From JAWXBA01 sp048499805 (GTDB taxonomy: Bacteria > Gemmatimonadota > Gemmatimonadetes > Gemmatimonadales > GWC2-71-9), in the NCBI GenBank assembly GCA_048499805.1, contig JASNZF010000001.1, positions 780,620 to 844,619 of the forward strand: 64,000 nucleotides of DNA, read 5' to 3'. Below the pieces are notes generated by a model. It did no database searches and was not told where the DNA came from. It saw only the letters and a program-made list of their open reading frames with translations. Positions 33,645-43,643 of this stretch are shown one piece after another. Made by a program: the position numbers and the translations under genes. Within the stretch, counting starts at the first letter, position 1. Each line of letters begins with the position of its first letter.

Positions 33645-34990
33645 GGCTCGATCTCCAGCAGGGACGGCAGGGAAGAGGTCGTCAAGGTTCCGGTCAGGCG
33701 GGCCAGGTCCAGCCGGGCCACCACGTGGGCATGACGGGCGGCGATCAGGGCGGAGCGGGTCCCCACGAGATCGGCCACTGCGGCGATCCAGTCGCGGCGC
33801 GTCCCGGCGCCGGCGTCGAGGGCCAGCTGCTCGATCCGGACCACCTCCTCATACCGCGCCACGGCGGTGACCAGCGCCGCGACCCGGGCCACGGCCCCGG
33901 CCTCGGCAGCGAGGGCGCGATCGAGGGCGGTGGCAAGCCGGAGCAGCAGCGCCTCCCGGGACGCGGCGCTCCCCTCCACCTCCACGGCGGCGCGCTGCGT
34001 GGCGGCACGCCGGGTGCCCCCGGTGAAGACCGGGAACCCGGCGCGGAGCCCGCCCTGCCATTCCCCGGTCAGGCGCCCCTCCCCGCTCCAGTAGTCGGTG
34101 TAGCCGCCGACCACCCGCAGCTCGGGCCAGCGGCTGCTGCGGGCGGCACGGGCGAACGCCTCGGCCTGGTCCACGCGTGCGGCAGCGGCCTGGACCTCGG
34201 GGTTCGCCGCCAGCACCTGGGCGTGCAGGGCCGCCCGGGTGGCCAGTGGCGCGGTGGCACGGAGCGGCCGAATGGGAGCGCCACGGATCACCTCGACCGG
34301 CTGCCCAAGGAGGCGGGCCAGCGCTTCCTCGCTCGCGACCAGCTGCTCGGCCGCGGCGATGCGTTCGGCCTCCGCCGCCTCCAGCGCGGCCTGCACCCGC
34401 AGCGATTCCAGCGGTGCGGCCCTTCCCACCTCCACCAGCTGGCGGACCCGGTCGCCCTCCGCTGTGAGGGCGTCGAGACGCGCCGCCTGGGCCGCCACCG
34501 TCTCCCGGCTGGCCGCCACTCCCAGCCAGGCCGTGGCCACTTCCTGGATGACCTCCGCCCGGGTGGCATCGGCCTGGCCCTCCGAGGCCAGCACGCCAGC
34601 CTCGGCCCGCGTGACCGTCGCCCGCCGCAGCCCGCCATCCAGGAGCGTCAACCCCACTGAGGCCTGGAACTGCATCAGGGTGCGATCGAAGAGCGGTGGG
34701 GACTGCGGGTCGAAGCCGTGCAGGGGGGAAACCACCATCGGCTCCTGGTACCGCATCCCGAACGCATCGACCCTGGCCTGCGGCAGGTAGCCGCCCCGAG
34801 CCTCCGAGACCGCGTGCCGGGCTGCTCCCACTCTCGCCCGTTCCATCCGGAGGGCGGGATGGAGGTCGAGCGCCATCGCCACCGCTTCCTCCAGCGAGGC
34901 CGGCGGCCCCTGGCCCTGGGCGGTGAGGGGAGAGAGGGAGAGGCACGCTGCCAGGAGGAGCTGGGCTCCCCCACCGACGCCGCGAGTCAT
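33641..34990 (-). CDS. TolC-family outer-membrane efflux protein
   Basis: 449 aa. A Sec signal peptide (hydrophobic LLLAACLSLSPL ending near AQG) precedes two repeats of Ala/Glu/Arg-rich helices typical of the TolC tunnel (for example ARVGAARHAVSEARGGYLPQ and the matching second-half ARSSRWPELRVVGGY). Trimers form the outer-membrane duct. First structural gene after the TetR regulator, joined to it by ATGA. The E. coli CecR-Ybh operon lacks its own TolC; here it is built in. Confidence 0.9.
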   Translation of the reverse strand: MTRGVGGGAQLLLAACLSLSPLTAQGQGPPASLEEAVAMALDLHPALRMERARVGAARHAVSEARGGYLPQARVDAFGMRYQEPMVVSPLHGFDPQSPPLFDRTLMQFQASVGLTLLDGGLRRATVTRAEAGVLASEGQADATRAEVIQEVATAWLGVAASRETVAAQAARLDALTAEGDRVRQLVEVGRAAPLESLRVQAALEAAEAERIAAAEQLVASEEALARLLGQPVEVIRGAPIRPLRATAPLATRAALHAQVLAANPEVQAAAARVDQAEAFARAARSSRWPELRVVGGYTDYWSGEGRLTGEWQGGLRAGFPVFTGGTRRAATQRAAVEVEGSAASREALLLRLATALDRALAAEAGAVARVAALVTAVARYEEVVRIEQLALDAGAGTRRDWIAAVADLVGTRSALIAARHAHVVARLDLARLTGTLTTSSLPSLLEIEP

Positions 34991-35607
34991 GCCGTTGCTC
35001 CAGGGTCGCGAGTGAGTCCCGCCAGCGCAAAGCGGGTGACGTGGTCCACGACGGCGCGGTACTGCGCCGGCTCGGTGAGGTCCACCACTCCCGCCTCCGC
35101 CAGCCGGCCGCGGATGATGTTGAAATAGATCGGCTGGGACAGCAGGCTGAGCGCCAGCAGCGGCGGAGATCCGGTGCGGAACTCGCCCCGGCCCTGGCCG
35201 GCCCGGATCACCTCCACCAGCGCCCCCAGGATCGCCTCCATCGACGTGCGCAGTCCCTCGCTCAGCGGTCGCCCCGTGAAGAACTGCTGGATCACCAGCT
35301 TGGGCATCTCCGGGGTATGGGCGAAGTGGTCGAAGTACGCAGCCAGGACGTCGGCGAGCTTGTCGCGGGGGGCGCCAGGCCCTGCGGCGACGGCCTCGAC
35401 GCGGGCCCGCAGTGGCCCCACCACCGAGAGGATCACCTCGTCGTACAGCTCCGCCTTCGAGCCGAAGTGGTAGGTGATGGCGCCCAAGTTCACCCCCGCG
35501 CGGGAACTGATGGCCCGAACCGAGGTGCCGTCGTAGCCCCGCCGGGCGAACATCTCCCGGGCGACGGTCAGGATCGTGGAGGCGGTGGAGTTCTGATCGT
35601 TAGTCAT
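34987..35607 (-). CDS. TetR-family regulator of the efflux operon (CecR-like)
   Basis: 206 aa. ATG 35607 is chosen: the TetR helix-turn-helix follows in the usual place (ILTVAREMFARRGYDGTSVRAISSRAGVNLGAITYHFGSKAEL begins near residue 12, quoted here only as its ends ILTVAREMF and YHFGSKAEL), while the longer frame to 35712 crosses the promoter. The C-terminal ligand domain contains PKLVIQQFFTG. It is the first gene of the operon it probably represses, with inverted and direct repeats over its own promoter. There is no Shine-Dalgarno sequence; the predicted transcript start is about 5 bases before the ATG. Confidence 0.88.
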   Translation of the reverse strand: MTNDQNSTASTILTVAREMFARRGYDGTSVRAISSRAGVNLGAITYHFGSKAELYDEVILSVVGPLRARVEAVAAGPGAPRDKLADVLAAYFDHFAHTPEMPKLVIQQFFTGRPLSEGLRTSMEAILGALVEVIRAGQGRGEFRTGSPPLLALSLLSQPIYFNIIRGRLAEAGVVDLTEPAQYRAVVDHVTRFALAGLTRDPGATA

Positions 35608-35647
35608 ACGTTTGTATGAAAATAGGCTTGTATACGAACACGCGCAA
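35605..35647 (-). promoter_or_regulatory. Promoter and probable TetR operator
   Basis: On the minus strand TTGCGC (35642-35647), a 17-base spacer and TATTTT (35619-35624) form a sigma70-like promoter. CATAC-N4-GTATG (35605-35618) is a perfect inverted repeat that includes the start codon of the TetR gene, and TTGTAT occurs twice on the plus strand, at 35612 and 35628, 16 bases apart. The repeats cover the -10 and the start region, a natural place for autorepression. Confidence 0.55.
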
Positions 35648-35737
35648 GGACCGGGGAGAGTCGGCCGCCATTGGGTCCGCTCCCGCCCGCCACTATCCTT
35701 GGACCTCGCCACCAGCCGGCCTTTTACCGCGGTCCCG

Positions 35738-36853
35738 ATGATTCCTATCAGTTGTCGCTGCGGGAAGACCCTTCAGGTACGGCCCGAACATGCGGGCCTG
35801 ACCATTCGCTGCGTCTGCGGTCGCCGCCACCGGGTGCCCGGGACGGCTTCACTCGCCGCGCGGCTCGGTCCCCGCCTCCGTCGTGGGCTGCGTTGGCTCA
35901 TCGGGGGGTGGCTTGCCGCCGTGGGCGTTGCGGTGCTCCTGCTCTGGGGGCTCGGCGACCGCTGGTGGGTGGGGACGCTGTTCCTCTACGGGCCCCGCTG
36001 GCCGCTCCTGGTTCCCGGCATCCTGCTGCTGCTGGCCGCCCTCGTCGCCGACCGGCGGATGGTCCTGGCCCTTGGGGTTGGGATCCTCGTCGTGATTGGT
36101 CCGGTGCTCGGCTATCGAAGTGGCTGGCGGGGGTGGTTCGGCCCGGAAGAGGAGCCCACCCTTCGGATCATCACCTTCAACATGCGTGGCGGCCAGAACC
36201 CCATGGCGGACCTCGTCCCAATGGAGCTGGTTGCCCTGGAGCCGGACCTCGTGCTCCTCCAGGAGTGTACCGAGGGGGTCGAGTTGCTGCGCAATGTTCC
36301 GGCCGCCTGGACCATGCACCGCGAGGGCTCGCTGTGCGCGATCACCCGGATGCCGCTCGATTCCGCCTCGGTGAATCCGGTCTTCCGGACCCGAGAGGAC
36401 GGCATGTTCGGCCTGGCGGTCCGGTATCATCTCCGCCAGGACAGCCAGCCCCTGGCGGTGGTCAATCTCCACCTCGAGACGCCGCGGCGCGGGATCGAAC
36501 AGTTGCGGTGGGGGGGGAATCTGGTCGGACTGGCGCGCAACATCCTGGTGCGCGAGGTAGGGTCTCGTCGCACCGCCAACTGGGTCCTGGCGCCCGCCGG
36601 CGACGTGATCGTGGCAGGAGACTTCAACCTCCCCACCGAGAGCGCCATCTATCGCACCTCGTGGGGCCGCTGCGGCAATGCGTTCTCCCTGCGCGGAGTG
36701 GGGCCGGGGTATACCAGGGTCCTGCCCAAGTGGTCGGTGCGGATCGATCACCTCCTCACCTGCGGTACCGGGTGGCGGGTCGCCGCTGCGCGGGTTGGGC
36801 CGGATCTCGGCAGCGATCACCTGCCGCTGATCGTCGACCTGGTGCGGCGCTGA
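35738..36853 (+). CDS. Zinc-ribbon, membrane-anchored endonuclease/exonuclease/phosphatase protein
   Basis: 371 aa. Residues 6-35 carry Cys6, Cys8, Cys25 and Cys27 (CRCGK ... CVCGR), a zinc-ribbon-like knuckle. Three hydrophobic helices follow at about 52-71, 88-104 and 108-125. The rest is an EEP (DNase I-like) domain: TFNMRGG at 146-152, Glu in LLQECTEG, GDFNLPTE and the terminal GSDHLP with the catalytic His. ATG 35738 is preferred because the ribbon starts there; the open frame reaches 35612 but through a promoter. Cleaves a phosphodiester or sphingomyelin-like substrate on the far side of the membrane; substrate unknown. Divergent from the TetR gene. Confidence 0.8.
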   Translation: MIPISCRCGKTLQVRPEHAGLTIRCVCGRRHRVPGTASLAARLGPRLRRGLRWLIGGWLAAVGVAVLLLWGLGDRWWVGTLFLYGPRWPLLVPGILLLLAALVADRRMVLALGVGILVVIGPVLGYRSGWRGWFGPEEEPTLRIITFNMRGGQNPMADLVPMELVALEPDLVLLQECTEGVELLRNVPAAWTMHREGSLCAITRMPLDSASVNPVFRTREDGMFGLAVRYHLRQDSQPLAVVNLHLETPRRGIEQLRWGGNLVGLARNILVREVGSRRTANWVLAPAGDVIVAGDFNLPTESAIYRTSWGRCGNAFSLRGVGPGYTRVLPKWSVRIDHLLTCGTGWRVAAARVGPDLGSDHLPLIVDLVRR

Positions 36854-36954
36854 GCGCCGCGCTGGTCAGGGCTCGGGGTCGTCCGGTATCATTCCGGGAT
36901 GACCGCATGGGCCGGGCATGCCGCACCGTCATCCGATCATCCAAGGGAGCAGTC

Positions 36955-37635
36955 ATGGGTCATCCTGCCGTGCGCCTCGGCGCCGCCGTCCTCGTCCTCC
37001 TCGCCTCCGGCCTCTCGACCCGGGCGGGCGCCCAGTCGCCGGTCCGGCTCGGGGTGCAGGGTGGGCTCAACTTTGCCAACATCCGGGGCGCCGATGCCGG
37101 CGAGACCGATCTCTATACTGCCTGGAGCCTGGGTGCCAATGCCTGGGTCGGATCCGGGGTCGTCGGGCTGATGCCCGGGCTGGTCGTGACGCGCAAGGGC
37201 GCGATCGAGGCGGGGCAGGGTTTCAGCTCCACCCTGGCCGTGACCTATCTCCAGGTGCCCCTCCTCGTGCGCGCCCGCCTCAGTGACGCATCCACCCCTG
37301 GATCGATCGGAACCTTCTTCTTCGCCGGTCCTGCGGTGGGCCTGAAGATCGGTTGCTCGGTGTCCGCCAGCGCCGGCGTCAACTCCGTGTCGGTCCCGTG
37401 CGATGAAGCCGCCGGCGACGACCCCGACGCGCTCCGGTTCTCCTCGTCGGAGGTCAGCGGCGTGGCCGGCTTCGGTGCCCAGATCGGTGCCGCCAGTGTC
37501 GCCCTGCAGTATGAACTCGGCCTCTCCCGCATCGCCGACGAGGCCGACCTCAAGACCAGCACCATCTCGGTGGTGGCCCGGTACTTCTGGGGCGCCCCCC
37601 GCCCCGACCGCGGCCTGAGTCCGCGTTTCCCGTGA
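36955..37635 (+). CDS. PorT-family outer-membrane beta-barrel protein
   Basis: 226 aa. A signal peptide (AVLVLLASGLSTRAGAQ) ends near residue 26. The mature part shows alternating-residue beta strands: VRLGVQGGLNFANI, WSLGANAWVG, VTYLQVPLLVRAR and the closing VVARYFWG, as in PorT-like opacity/OmpW-style barrels. ATG 36955 has an AAGGGAG ribosome binding site 6-12 bases upstream. The TGA overlaps the next gene's GTG start. Function unknown; such barrels are abundant in Gemmatimonadota and Bacteroidota. Confidence 0.82.
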   Translation: MGHPAVRLGAAVLVLLASGLSTRAGAQSPVRLGVQGGLNFANIRGADAGETDLYTAWSLGANAWVGSGVVGLMPGLVVTRKGAIEAGQGFSSTLAVTYLQVPLLVRARLSDASTPGSIGTFFFAGPAVGLKIGCSVSASAGVNSVSVPCDEAAGDDPDALRFSSSEVSGVAGFGAQIGAASVALQYELGLSRIADEADLKTSTISVVARYFWGAPRPDRGLSPRFP

Positions 37636-38729
37636 GCCTTCAGGACGGGGGGGGCGAGGTGGAGACGCCGGTTCCGGTGGTGGATCTCGACCGGGTCGAG
37701 GCGAACCTGGCCCGGATGGCGGCCTATGCGAGCCAGCACGGGCTGGCCCTGCGTCCCCACGTCAAGACCCACAAGACTCCGCGCGTGGGCGCCCTCCAGG
37801 TGGCCCACGGCGCCACGGGACTGACCTGCGCCACGCCGCGTGAACTGGAGGTCATGAGCGGCGTGTCCGGGTCACTCCTGTGGGCCTTTCCCCCGGTAGG
37901 CGCCCGTCGCCTGGCCCGACTCATGGCGGTCGCTGAGGCGGTTGCCCTCCGGGTGTCGCTCGACTCCGAGGAGGCCATCGACGGGCTCGCCTCCGCGGCC
38001 CGCGCCGCGGGGCGGACGGTGGAGGTCCTGGTCGAGGTGGACCTGGGCATGCGCCGGGTCGGCGTGGCGACCCCTGAGGAGGCAACCCGGCTGGCCCGGC
38101 AGATCGCCGACTCCACCCCGCTGCAGTTCGCGGGCGTCGCGTTCTACCCCGGGCACATCCGCAGCGATGGTCCCGAGGCGACCCCCTCGCTCAAGCGGGT
38201 GTCGGACGACCTGGCCGGCGTGTGCGCGGCGCTCGACGACGCTGGGCTGCCGGCCCCGACCGTCAGCGGCGGATCGACTCCCACCGCCTGGCGGAGCCAT
38301 GAGATCGCCCACGTCACCGAGATCCGTCCCGGCACCTACGTGTACAACGACCGGGCCACCGTCGCCTCCGGGGTGGCCAGCCGCGAGGATTGTGCGTTGA
38401 CCGTCCTCGCCACCGTCGTGAGTACTGCCGTGCCCCGCCAGGCGGTCGTCGATGCCGGCACCAAGGCCCTCGGGCGGGAACCGAGGGGTGGGGATGACCA
38501 GTTCGGGTTCGGCGAGGTCCTCGAGCACCCCGAGGTGGTGGTGCGGGCGATGTCCGAGGAGCATGGCCTGCTCGACTTGCGTCGCTCCGAATGGTCCCCG
38601 AGGGTGGGGGACCAGGTCCGGATCATTCCCAACCATGTCTGCATTGTCACCCACCTCTTCGACGCGGTGGTGGTCGTCCGGGACGGCGCGGTCGTGGATC
38701 GGTGGGACACGGCGGCACGCGGCCGGTAG
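37632..38729 (+). CDS. D-threonine aldolase / D-serine dehydratase-like PLP enzyme
   Basis: 365 aa fold-type III PLP enzyme (alanine-racemase-like barrel). RPHVKTHKT at 41-49 carries the PLP lysine; VLVEVDLGMRRVGV, SGGSTPT for phosphate binding and the C-terminal PNHVCIVTHLFD, whose His and Cys bind the divalent metal in this family, are all present. Length is normal for the group. It should cleave D-3-hydroxy-amino acids to glycine plus aldehyde, or dehydrate D-serine. The GTG start overlaps the preceding stop as GTGA. Confidence 0.87.
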   Translation: MSLQDGGGEVETPVPVVDLDRVEANLARMAAYASQHGLALRPHVKTHKTPRVGALQVAHGATGLTCATPRELEVMSGVSGSLLWAFPPVGARRLARLMAVAEAVALRVSLDSEEAIDGLASAARAAGRTVEVLVEVDLGMRRVGVATPEEATRLARQIADSTPLQFAGVAFYPGHIRSDGPEATPSLKRVSDDLAGVCAALDDAGLPAPTVSGGSTPTAWRSHEIAHVTEIRPGTYVYNDRATVASGVASREDCALTVLATVVSTAVPRQAVVDAGTKALGREPRGGDDQFGFGEVLEHPEVVVRAMSEEHGLLDLRRSEWSPRVGDQVRIIPNHVCIVTHLFDAVVVVRDGAVVDRWDTAARGR

Positions 38730-38756
38730 GGCTTCCCCGGTTATTTTGTGTCCAGC

Positions 38757-39100
38757 ATGCCCATCCAGGTCTTCGGCACTCGCAAGTCCCCGGACACCCG
38801 GGCCGCGCTCCGCTTCTTTGCCGAGCGGCGCATCGCCGTGCACTTCGTCGACCTGATGGAGCGCGCGGCCAGCCCCGGTGAACTCCGGCGCTTCATCCAG
38901 AAGTTCGGGGTGGCCCGCCTGGTCGACCGTGGCAGCCGGCGGTTCGATGAACTCGGCCTCCGGGCCGCCGCCTATGGCGAGGAACGGTGGCTCGCCCTGC
39001 TTGCGGACGAGCCGCTCCTGCTCGCCCAGCCGCTGGTGCGCAACGGCAACGACCTCACGGTGGGCGCCTCCCTCGAAACCTGGAAGGCGTGGACCGCCAA

Positions 39101-39104
<4 letters not shown>
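38757..39104 (+). CDS. ArsC/Spx-fold protein lacking the catalytic cysteine
   Basis: 115 aa with the thioredoxin-like ArsC fold: IQVFGTRKSPDTRAALRFF at the N-terminus, then FVDL and the conserved LLAQPLVRNGNDLTVGAS, where ArsC/YffB proteins have RPIV..G. The usual active-site Cys (GxxNCDT) is replaced: the aligned position is Ser or Lys, and the protein has no cysteine at all, so it cannot be a classical arsenate reductase. ATG 38757 preferred over GTG 38748. Its TGA overlaps the ABC-F GTG. An adaptor or regulatory role, as for Spx, is one idea. Confidence 0.8.
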
Positions 39105-41050
<1,946 letters not shown>

Positions 41051-41064
41051 AACGGGAGGGCCGC

Positions 41065-42303
41065 ATGGCCGTGTCTGCCGGGTACCGGGCCTATGTCTGC
41101 GACCAGATCGCGCAGGTGAAGCCGGTGGTGGCGCGCAGCATGTTCGGCGGCGTGGGCCTGTATGTCGAGGGCTGGTTCGTGGGACTGATCGACGACGACA
41201 CCCTGTACTTCAAGGTCGACAACGGGAACATCCGGGACTACCTGCGGGCGGGGATGGAGCCGTTCACCCCGATGGGAGAGGGGAGCAAGCCGATGCGCTA
41301 CTTCGAATTGCCGGCAGACGTGCTCGAGAGCCCGTTCGAGCTCAGCATCTGGCTGCACAAGTCCCTCGAGGCCGCCAAGGATCCGCGGGCCCGGATCCGG
41401 CCCCGCCCCGTGGCCCGCCGCCCGGGCCGCGGCGGGCGGGCGTCCGGAATGCTGTTCGCGCTGGCCCTGGCCGGGGCCAGCCCGGCGGTGGGGCAGGCCG
41501 GCACCGACATCTTCCTGGCGCCCCTCGCGCGCTCCGCCGAGCGACTGACGATCGGGACGCCGATCCGGATCGTGAACCATCCGGGGTACGACAACCAGCC
41601 CTCGTTCCTGCCCGATGGCCGGGCAATGCTCTACAGCTCCGCGCGCCCCGGAGGCCAGACCGACATCATGCGCTACGACCTCGGCGCCCGGGAGACCACG
41701 CAGGTCACCCGCACCCCCGAGAACGAGTACTCACCCACCGTCACCCCCGATGGCGCCGGCTTCACGGTCATCCGCGATACCACCCAGTTCCTGACCCGCT
41801 TCAACCTCTCCGGTCTCGACCCCCGCATCGTCTTCGAGCGCATCCGTCCGGTGGGCTACCACGCCTGGCTCACTCCCGACCTCGCGATCCTGTTCGTCCT
41901 CGGCTCGCCGGCGACCCTGCACCTGGCGGACCGGCGCACCGGGGAATCAGCCGTCCTCGCCTGGAACATCGGGCGATCGCTCCACGCGGTCCCGGGCCGG
42001 GGCACCGGGTCCTTCGTGCAGCAGATGCCCGATGGCGCGGCGTACATCATGGAGCTTGATCCCGCGACCCGGTCGGTGCGGCCCCTGGTGCGGGCGCTCG
42101 AGGGCTCCCAGGACTACGCCTGGACCCCCTGGGGTGGCATTGTCATGGCCCGGGGCAACGTGGTGTATGAGTGGCAACCCGGACGTCCCGGCTGGCAGCA
42201 GGTGGCGCGGTTTGAGGATTCGGCCCTCGCTCGGCTCAGCCGGCTGGCGGTGAGCCCCGCCGGGGACTGGATCGCCCTTGTGGCGGAGGAACCGGCCCCC
42301 TGA
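41065..42303 (+). CDS. TfoX N-terminal domain fused in frame to a secreted beta-propeller (TolB-like)
   Basis: 412 aa if read from ATG 41065, which has a GGGAGGG binding site. Residues 1 to about 105 are a complete TfoX_N domain (RSMFGGVGLYVEGWFVGLI, DDTLYFKVD, MRYFELPADVLE). There is no stop; instead an Arg-rich stretch leads into a signal-peptide-like segment from Met129 (MLFALALAGASPAVGQA) and then a six- or seven-blade propeller (YDNQPSFLPDGRAMLYSS, YSPTVTPDGAGFTV, and so on). GTG 41410 (residue 116) would start a separate 297-aa exported protein with a textbook n-region. Either a real fusion or two in-frame products. A missed stop through sequence error is possible. Confidence 0.7.
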   Translation: MAVSAGYRAYVCDQIAQVKPVVARSMFGGVGLYVEGWFVGLIDDDTLYFKVDNGNIRDYLRAGMEPFTPMGEGSKPMRYFELPADVLESPFELSIWLHKSLEAAKDPRARIRPRPVARRPGRGGRASGMLFALALAGASPAVGQAGTDIFLAPLARSAERLTIGTPIRIVNHPGYDNQPSFLPDGRAMLYSSARPGGQTDIMRYDLGARETTQVTRTPENEYSPTVTPDGAGFTVIRDTTQFLTRFNLSGLDPRIVFERIRPVGYHAWLTPDLAILFVLGSPATLHLADRRTGESAVLAWNIGRSLHAVPGRGTGSFVQQMPDGAAYIMELDPATRSVRPLVRALEGSQDYAWTPWGGIVMARGNVVYEWQPGRPGWQQVARFEDSALARLSRLAVSPAGDWIALVAEEPAP

Positions 42304-42316
42304 TTCCCGCCGACCC

Positions 42317-42346
42317 TTGACGGCCTCGCGGCAGGACCGCTAGGAT
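42317..42346 (+). promoter_or_regulatory. Sigma70-like promoter of the DUF1015-serA-serC operon
   Basis: TTGACG (42317-42322), an 18-base spacer and TAGGAT (42341-42346). This is the cleanest -35/-10 pair in the window and lies in a 95-base gap just after the propeller gene. The expected transcript start is about 42353, leaving a ~45-base leader. Confidence 0.6.
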
Positions 42347-42452
42347 CAAGGGCTCGACCGGTCGTGGTTCGTGAACTGTCCATCATTCGGGGGATCCCAT
42401 CCGATTTCGCCCGCTCCGGGCCTGGCGACCCGCGCCCGGCCTCGCGGCCCGA

Positions 42453-43625
42453 GTGGCCGCCCCGCCGTACGATGTCGTCAACCGTTCTGAAGCTTCCGCG
42501 CTTGCTCTCGGGAACCCCCTGAGCTTCCTGCACATCGGTCGGTCGGAGATCGACCTGCCTGCCGATGTCGATCCCTACGATGACCGGGTCTACGAGCGGG
42601 CCCGCGCGAACCTCCAGACATTCATGCGCCAGGGCATCCTGGTGCAGGATCCCCAGCCGGCGTTCTACCTCTACGAACAGACGATGGACGGGCGGGTGCA
42701 GGCCGGGGTGGTTGGGTGTGTCCACGTCGACGATTATGAACGGGACATCATCAAGAAGCACGAGAAGACCCGGCCCGACAAGGAGGACGATCGGACCCGG
42801 CACGTGCTGACCACGAACGCCAACGCGGAACCGGTCTTCCTCACCTATCGGCGCGAGGCGTTCATCGGCAACGCCATGGCGGCCGCTCGCCAGGCCCCGG
42901 CGCTCGACGACTTCACCTCCGCCGACGGGGTCCGGCACCGCACCTGGCGGATGACCAGCACCGAGGCGCTGGTCGATGCCTTTCGCCGGGTGCCGGCCGC
43001 ATATGTCGCCGATGGCCATCATCGCTGTGCCAGCGCCTGGCGCGCCGGGAAGCTCCGCCGCGAACAGAACCCGGGACACACCGGCGAGGAGGAGTACAAC
43101 TGGTTCCTCGCCGTGCTTTTCCCGAGTGCGGACCTCCAGATCCTCCCCTATAACCGGGTGGTCAAGGACCTCGGGGGCAAGACACCCGAGGCGTTGCTGG
43201 CGGAGCTCGCGGCCATCGGCACCCTCGCCCCCACCGACACCCCGGCGCCGCCGGCCAGTGGCGCCTTCGGGGTCTACCTCGCCGGCAAGTGGTACCGCCT
43301 GACCCTGGACCCCGATTTCATCGACGGGCTCAAGCTCCCGGACTCCCTCGATGCCCAGTTGCTGCACACCCTGGTGCTGGGGCCCTGCCTTGGAGTGGGC
43401 GATCCGCGCACCGATCACCGGCTGGACTTCGTGGGGGGGATCCGCGGGACCGAGGAACTCCAGGGCCGGGTCGACCGGGGCGAGGCTGCCATCGCCTTTG
43501 CGCTGTTCCCCACTTCGCTGGACCAACTCCTCGCGGTCTCCGACAGCGGCCAGATCATGCCCCCGAAGACCACCTGGTTCGAGCCCAAGCTGCGCAGCGG
43601 GCTCTTTGTGCACACCCTCGACTGA
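42453..43625 (+). CDS. DUF1015 family protein
   Basis: 390 aa from the first standard start, GTG 42453. The family N-terminus seems longer: in the same frame upstream lies IRFRPLRAWRPAPGLAAR, which matches the opening of DUF1015 proteins, beginning at ATC 42399 five bases after a GGGGG tract; no ATG, GTG or TTG occurs before the in-frame stop at 42372. Conserved segments: APPYDVV, GNPLSFLHI, YLYEQ, HVDDYERDIIKKHEKTR, DGHHRCASA. Biochemical function unknown to me. First gene of an operon with serA and serC, so a part in serine or 3-phosphohydroxypyruvate metabolism is likely. Confidence 0.85.
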   Translation: MAAPPYDVVNRSEASALALGNPLSFLHIGRSEIDLPADVDPYDDRVYERARANLQTFMRQGILVQDPQPAFYLYEQTMDGRVQAGVVGCVHVDDYERDIIKKHEKTRPDKEDDRTRHVLTTNANAEPVFLTYRREAFIGNAMAAARQAPALDDFTSADGVRHRTWRMTSTEALVDAFRRVPAAYVADGHHRCASAWRAGKLRREQNPGHTGEEEYNWFLAVLFPSADLQILPYNRVVKDLGGKTPEALLAELAAIGTLAPTDTPAPPASGAFGVYLAGKWYRLTLDPDFIDGLKLPDSLDAQLLHTLVLGPCLGVGDPRTDHRLDFVGGIRGTEELQGRVDRGEAAIAFALFPTSLDQLLAVSDSGQIMPPKTTWFEPKLRSGLFVHTLD

Positions 43626-43643
43626 CGTCCACCCGGAGCAGGC

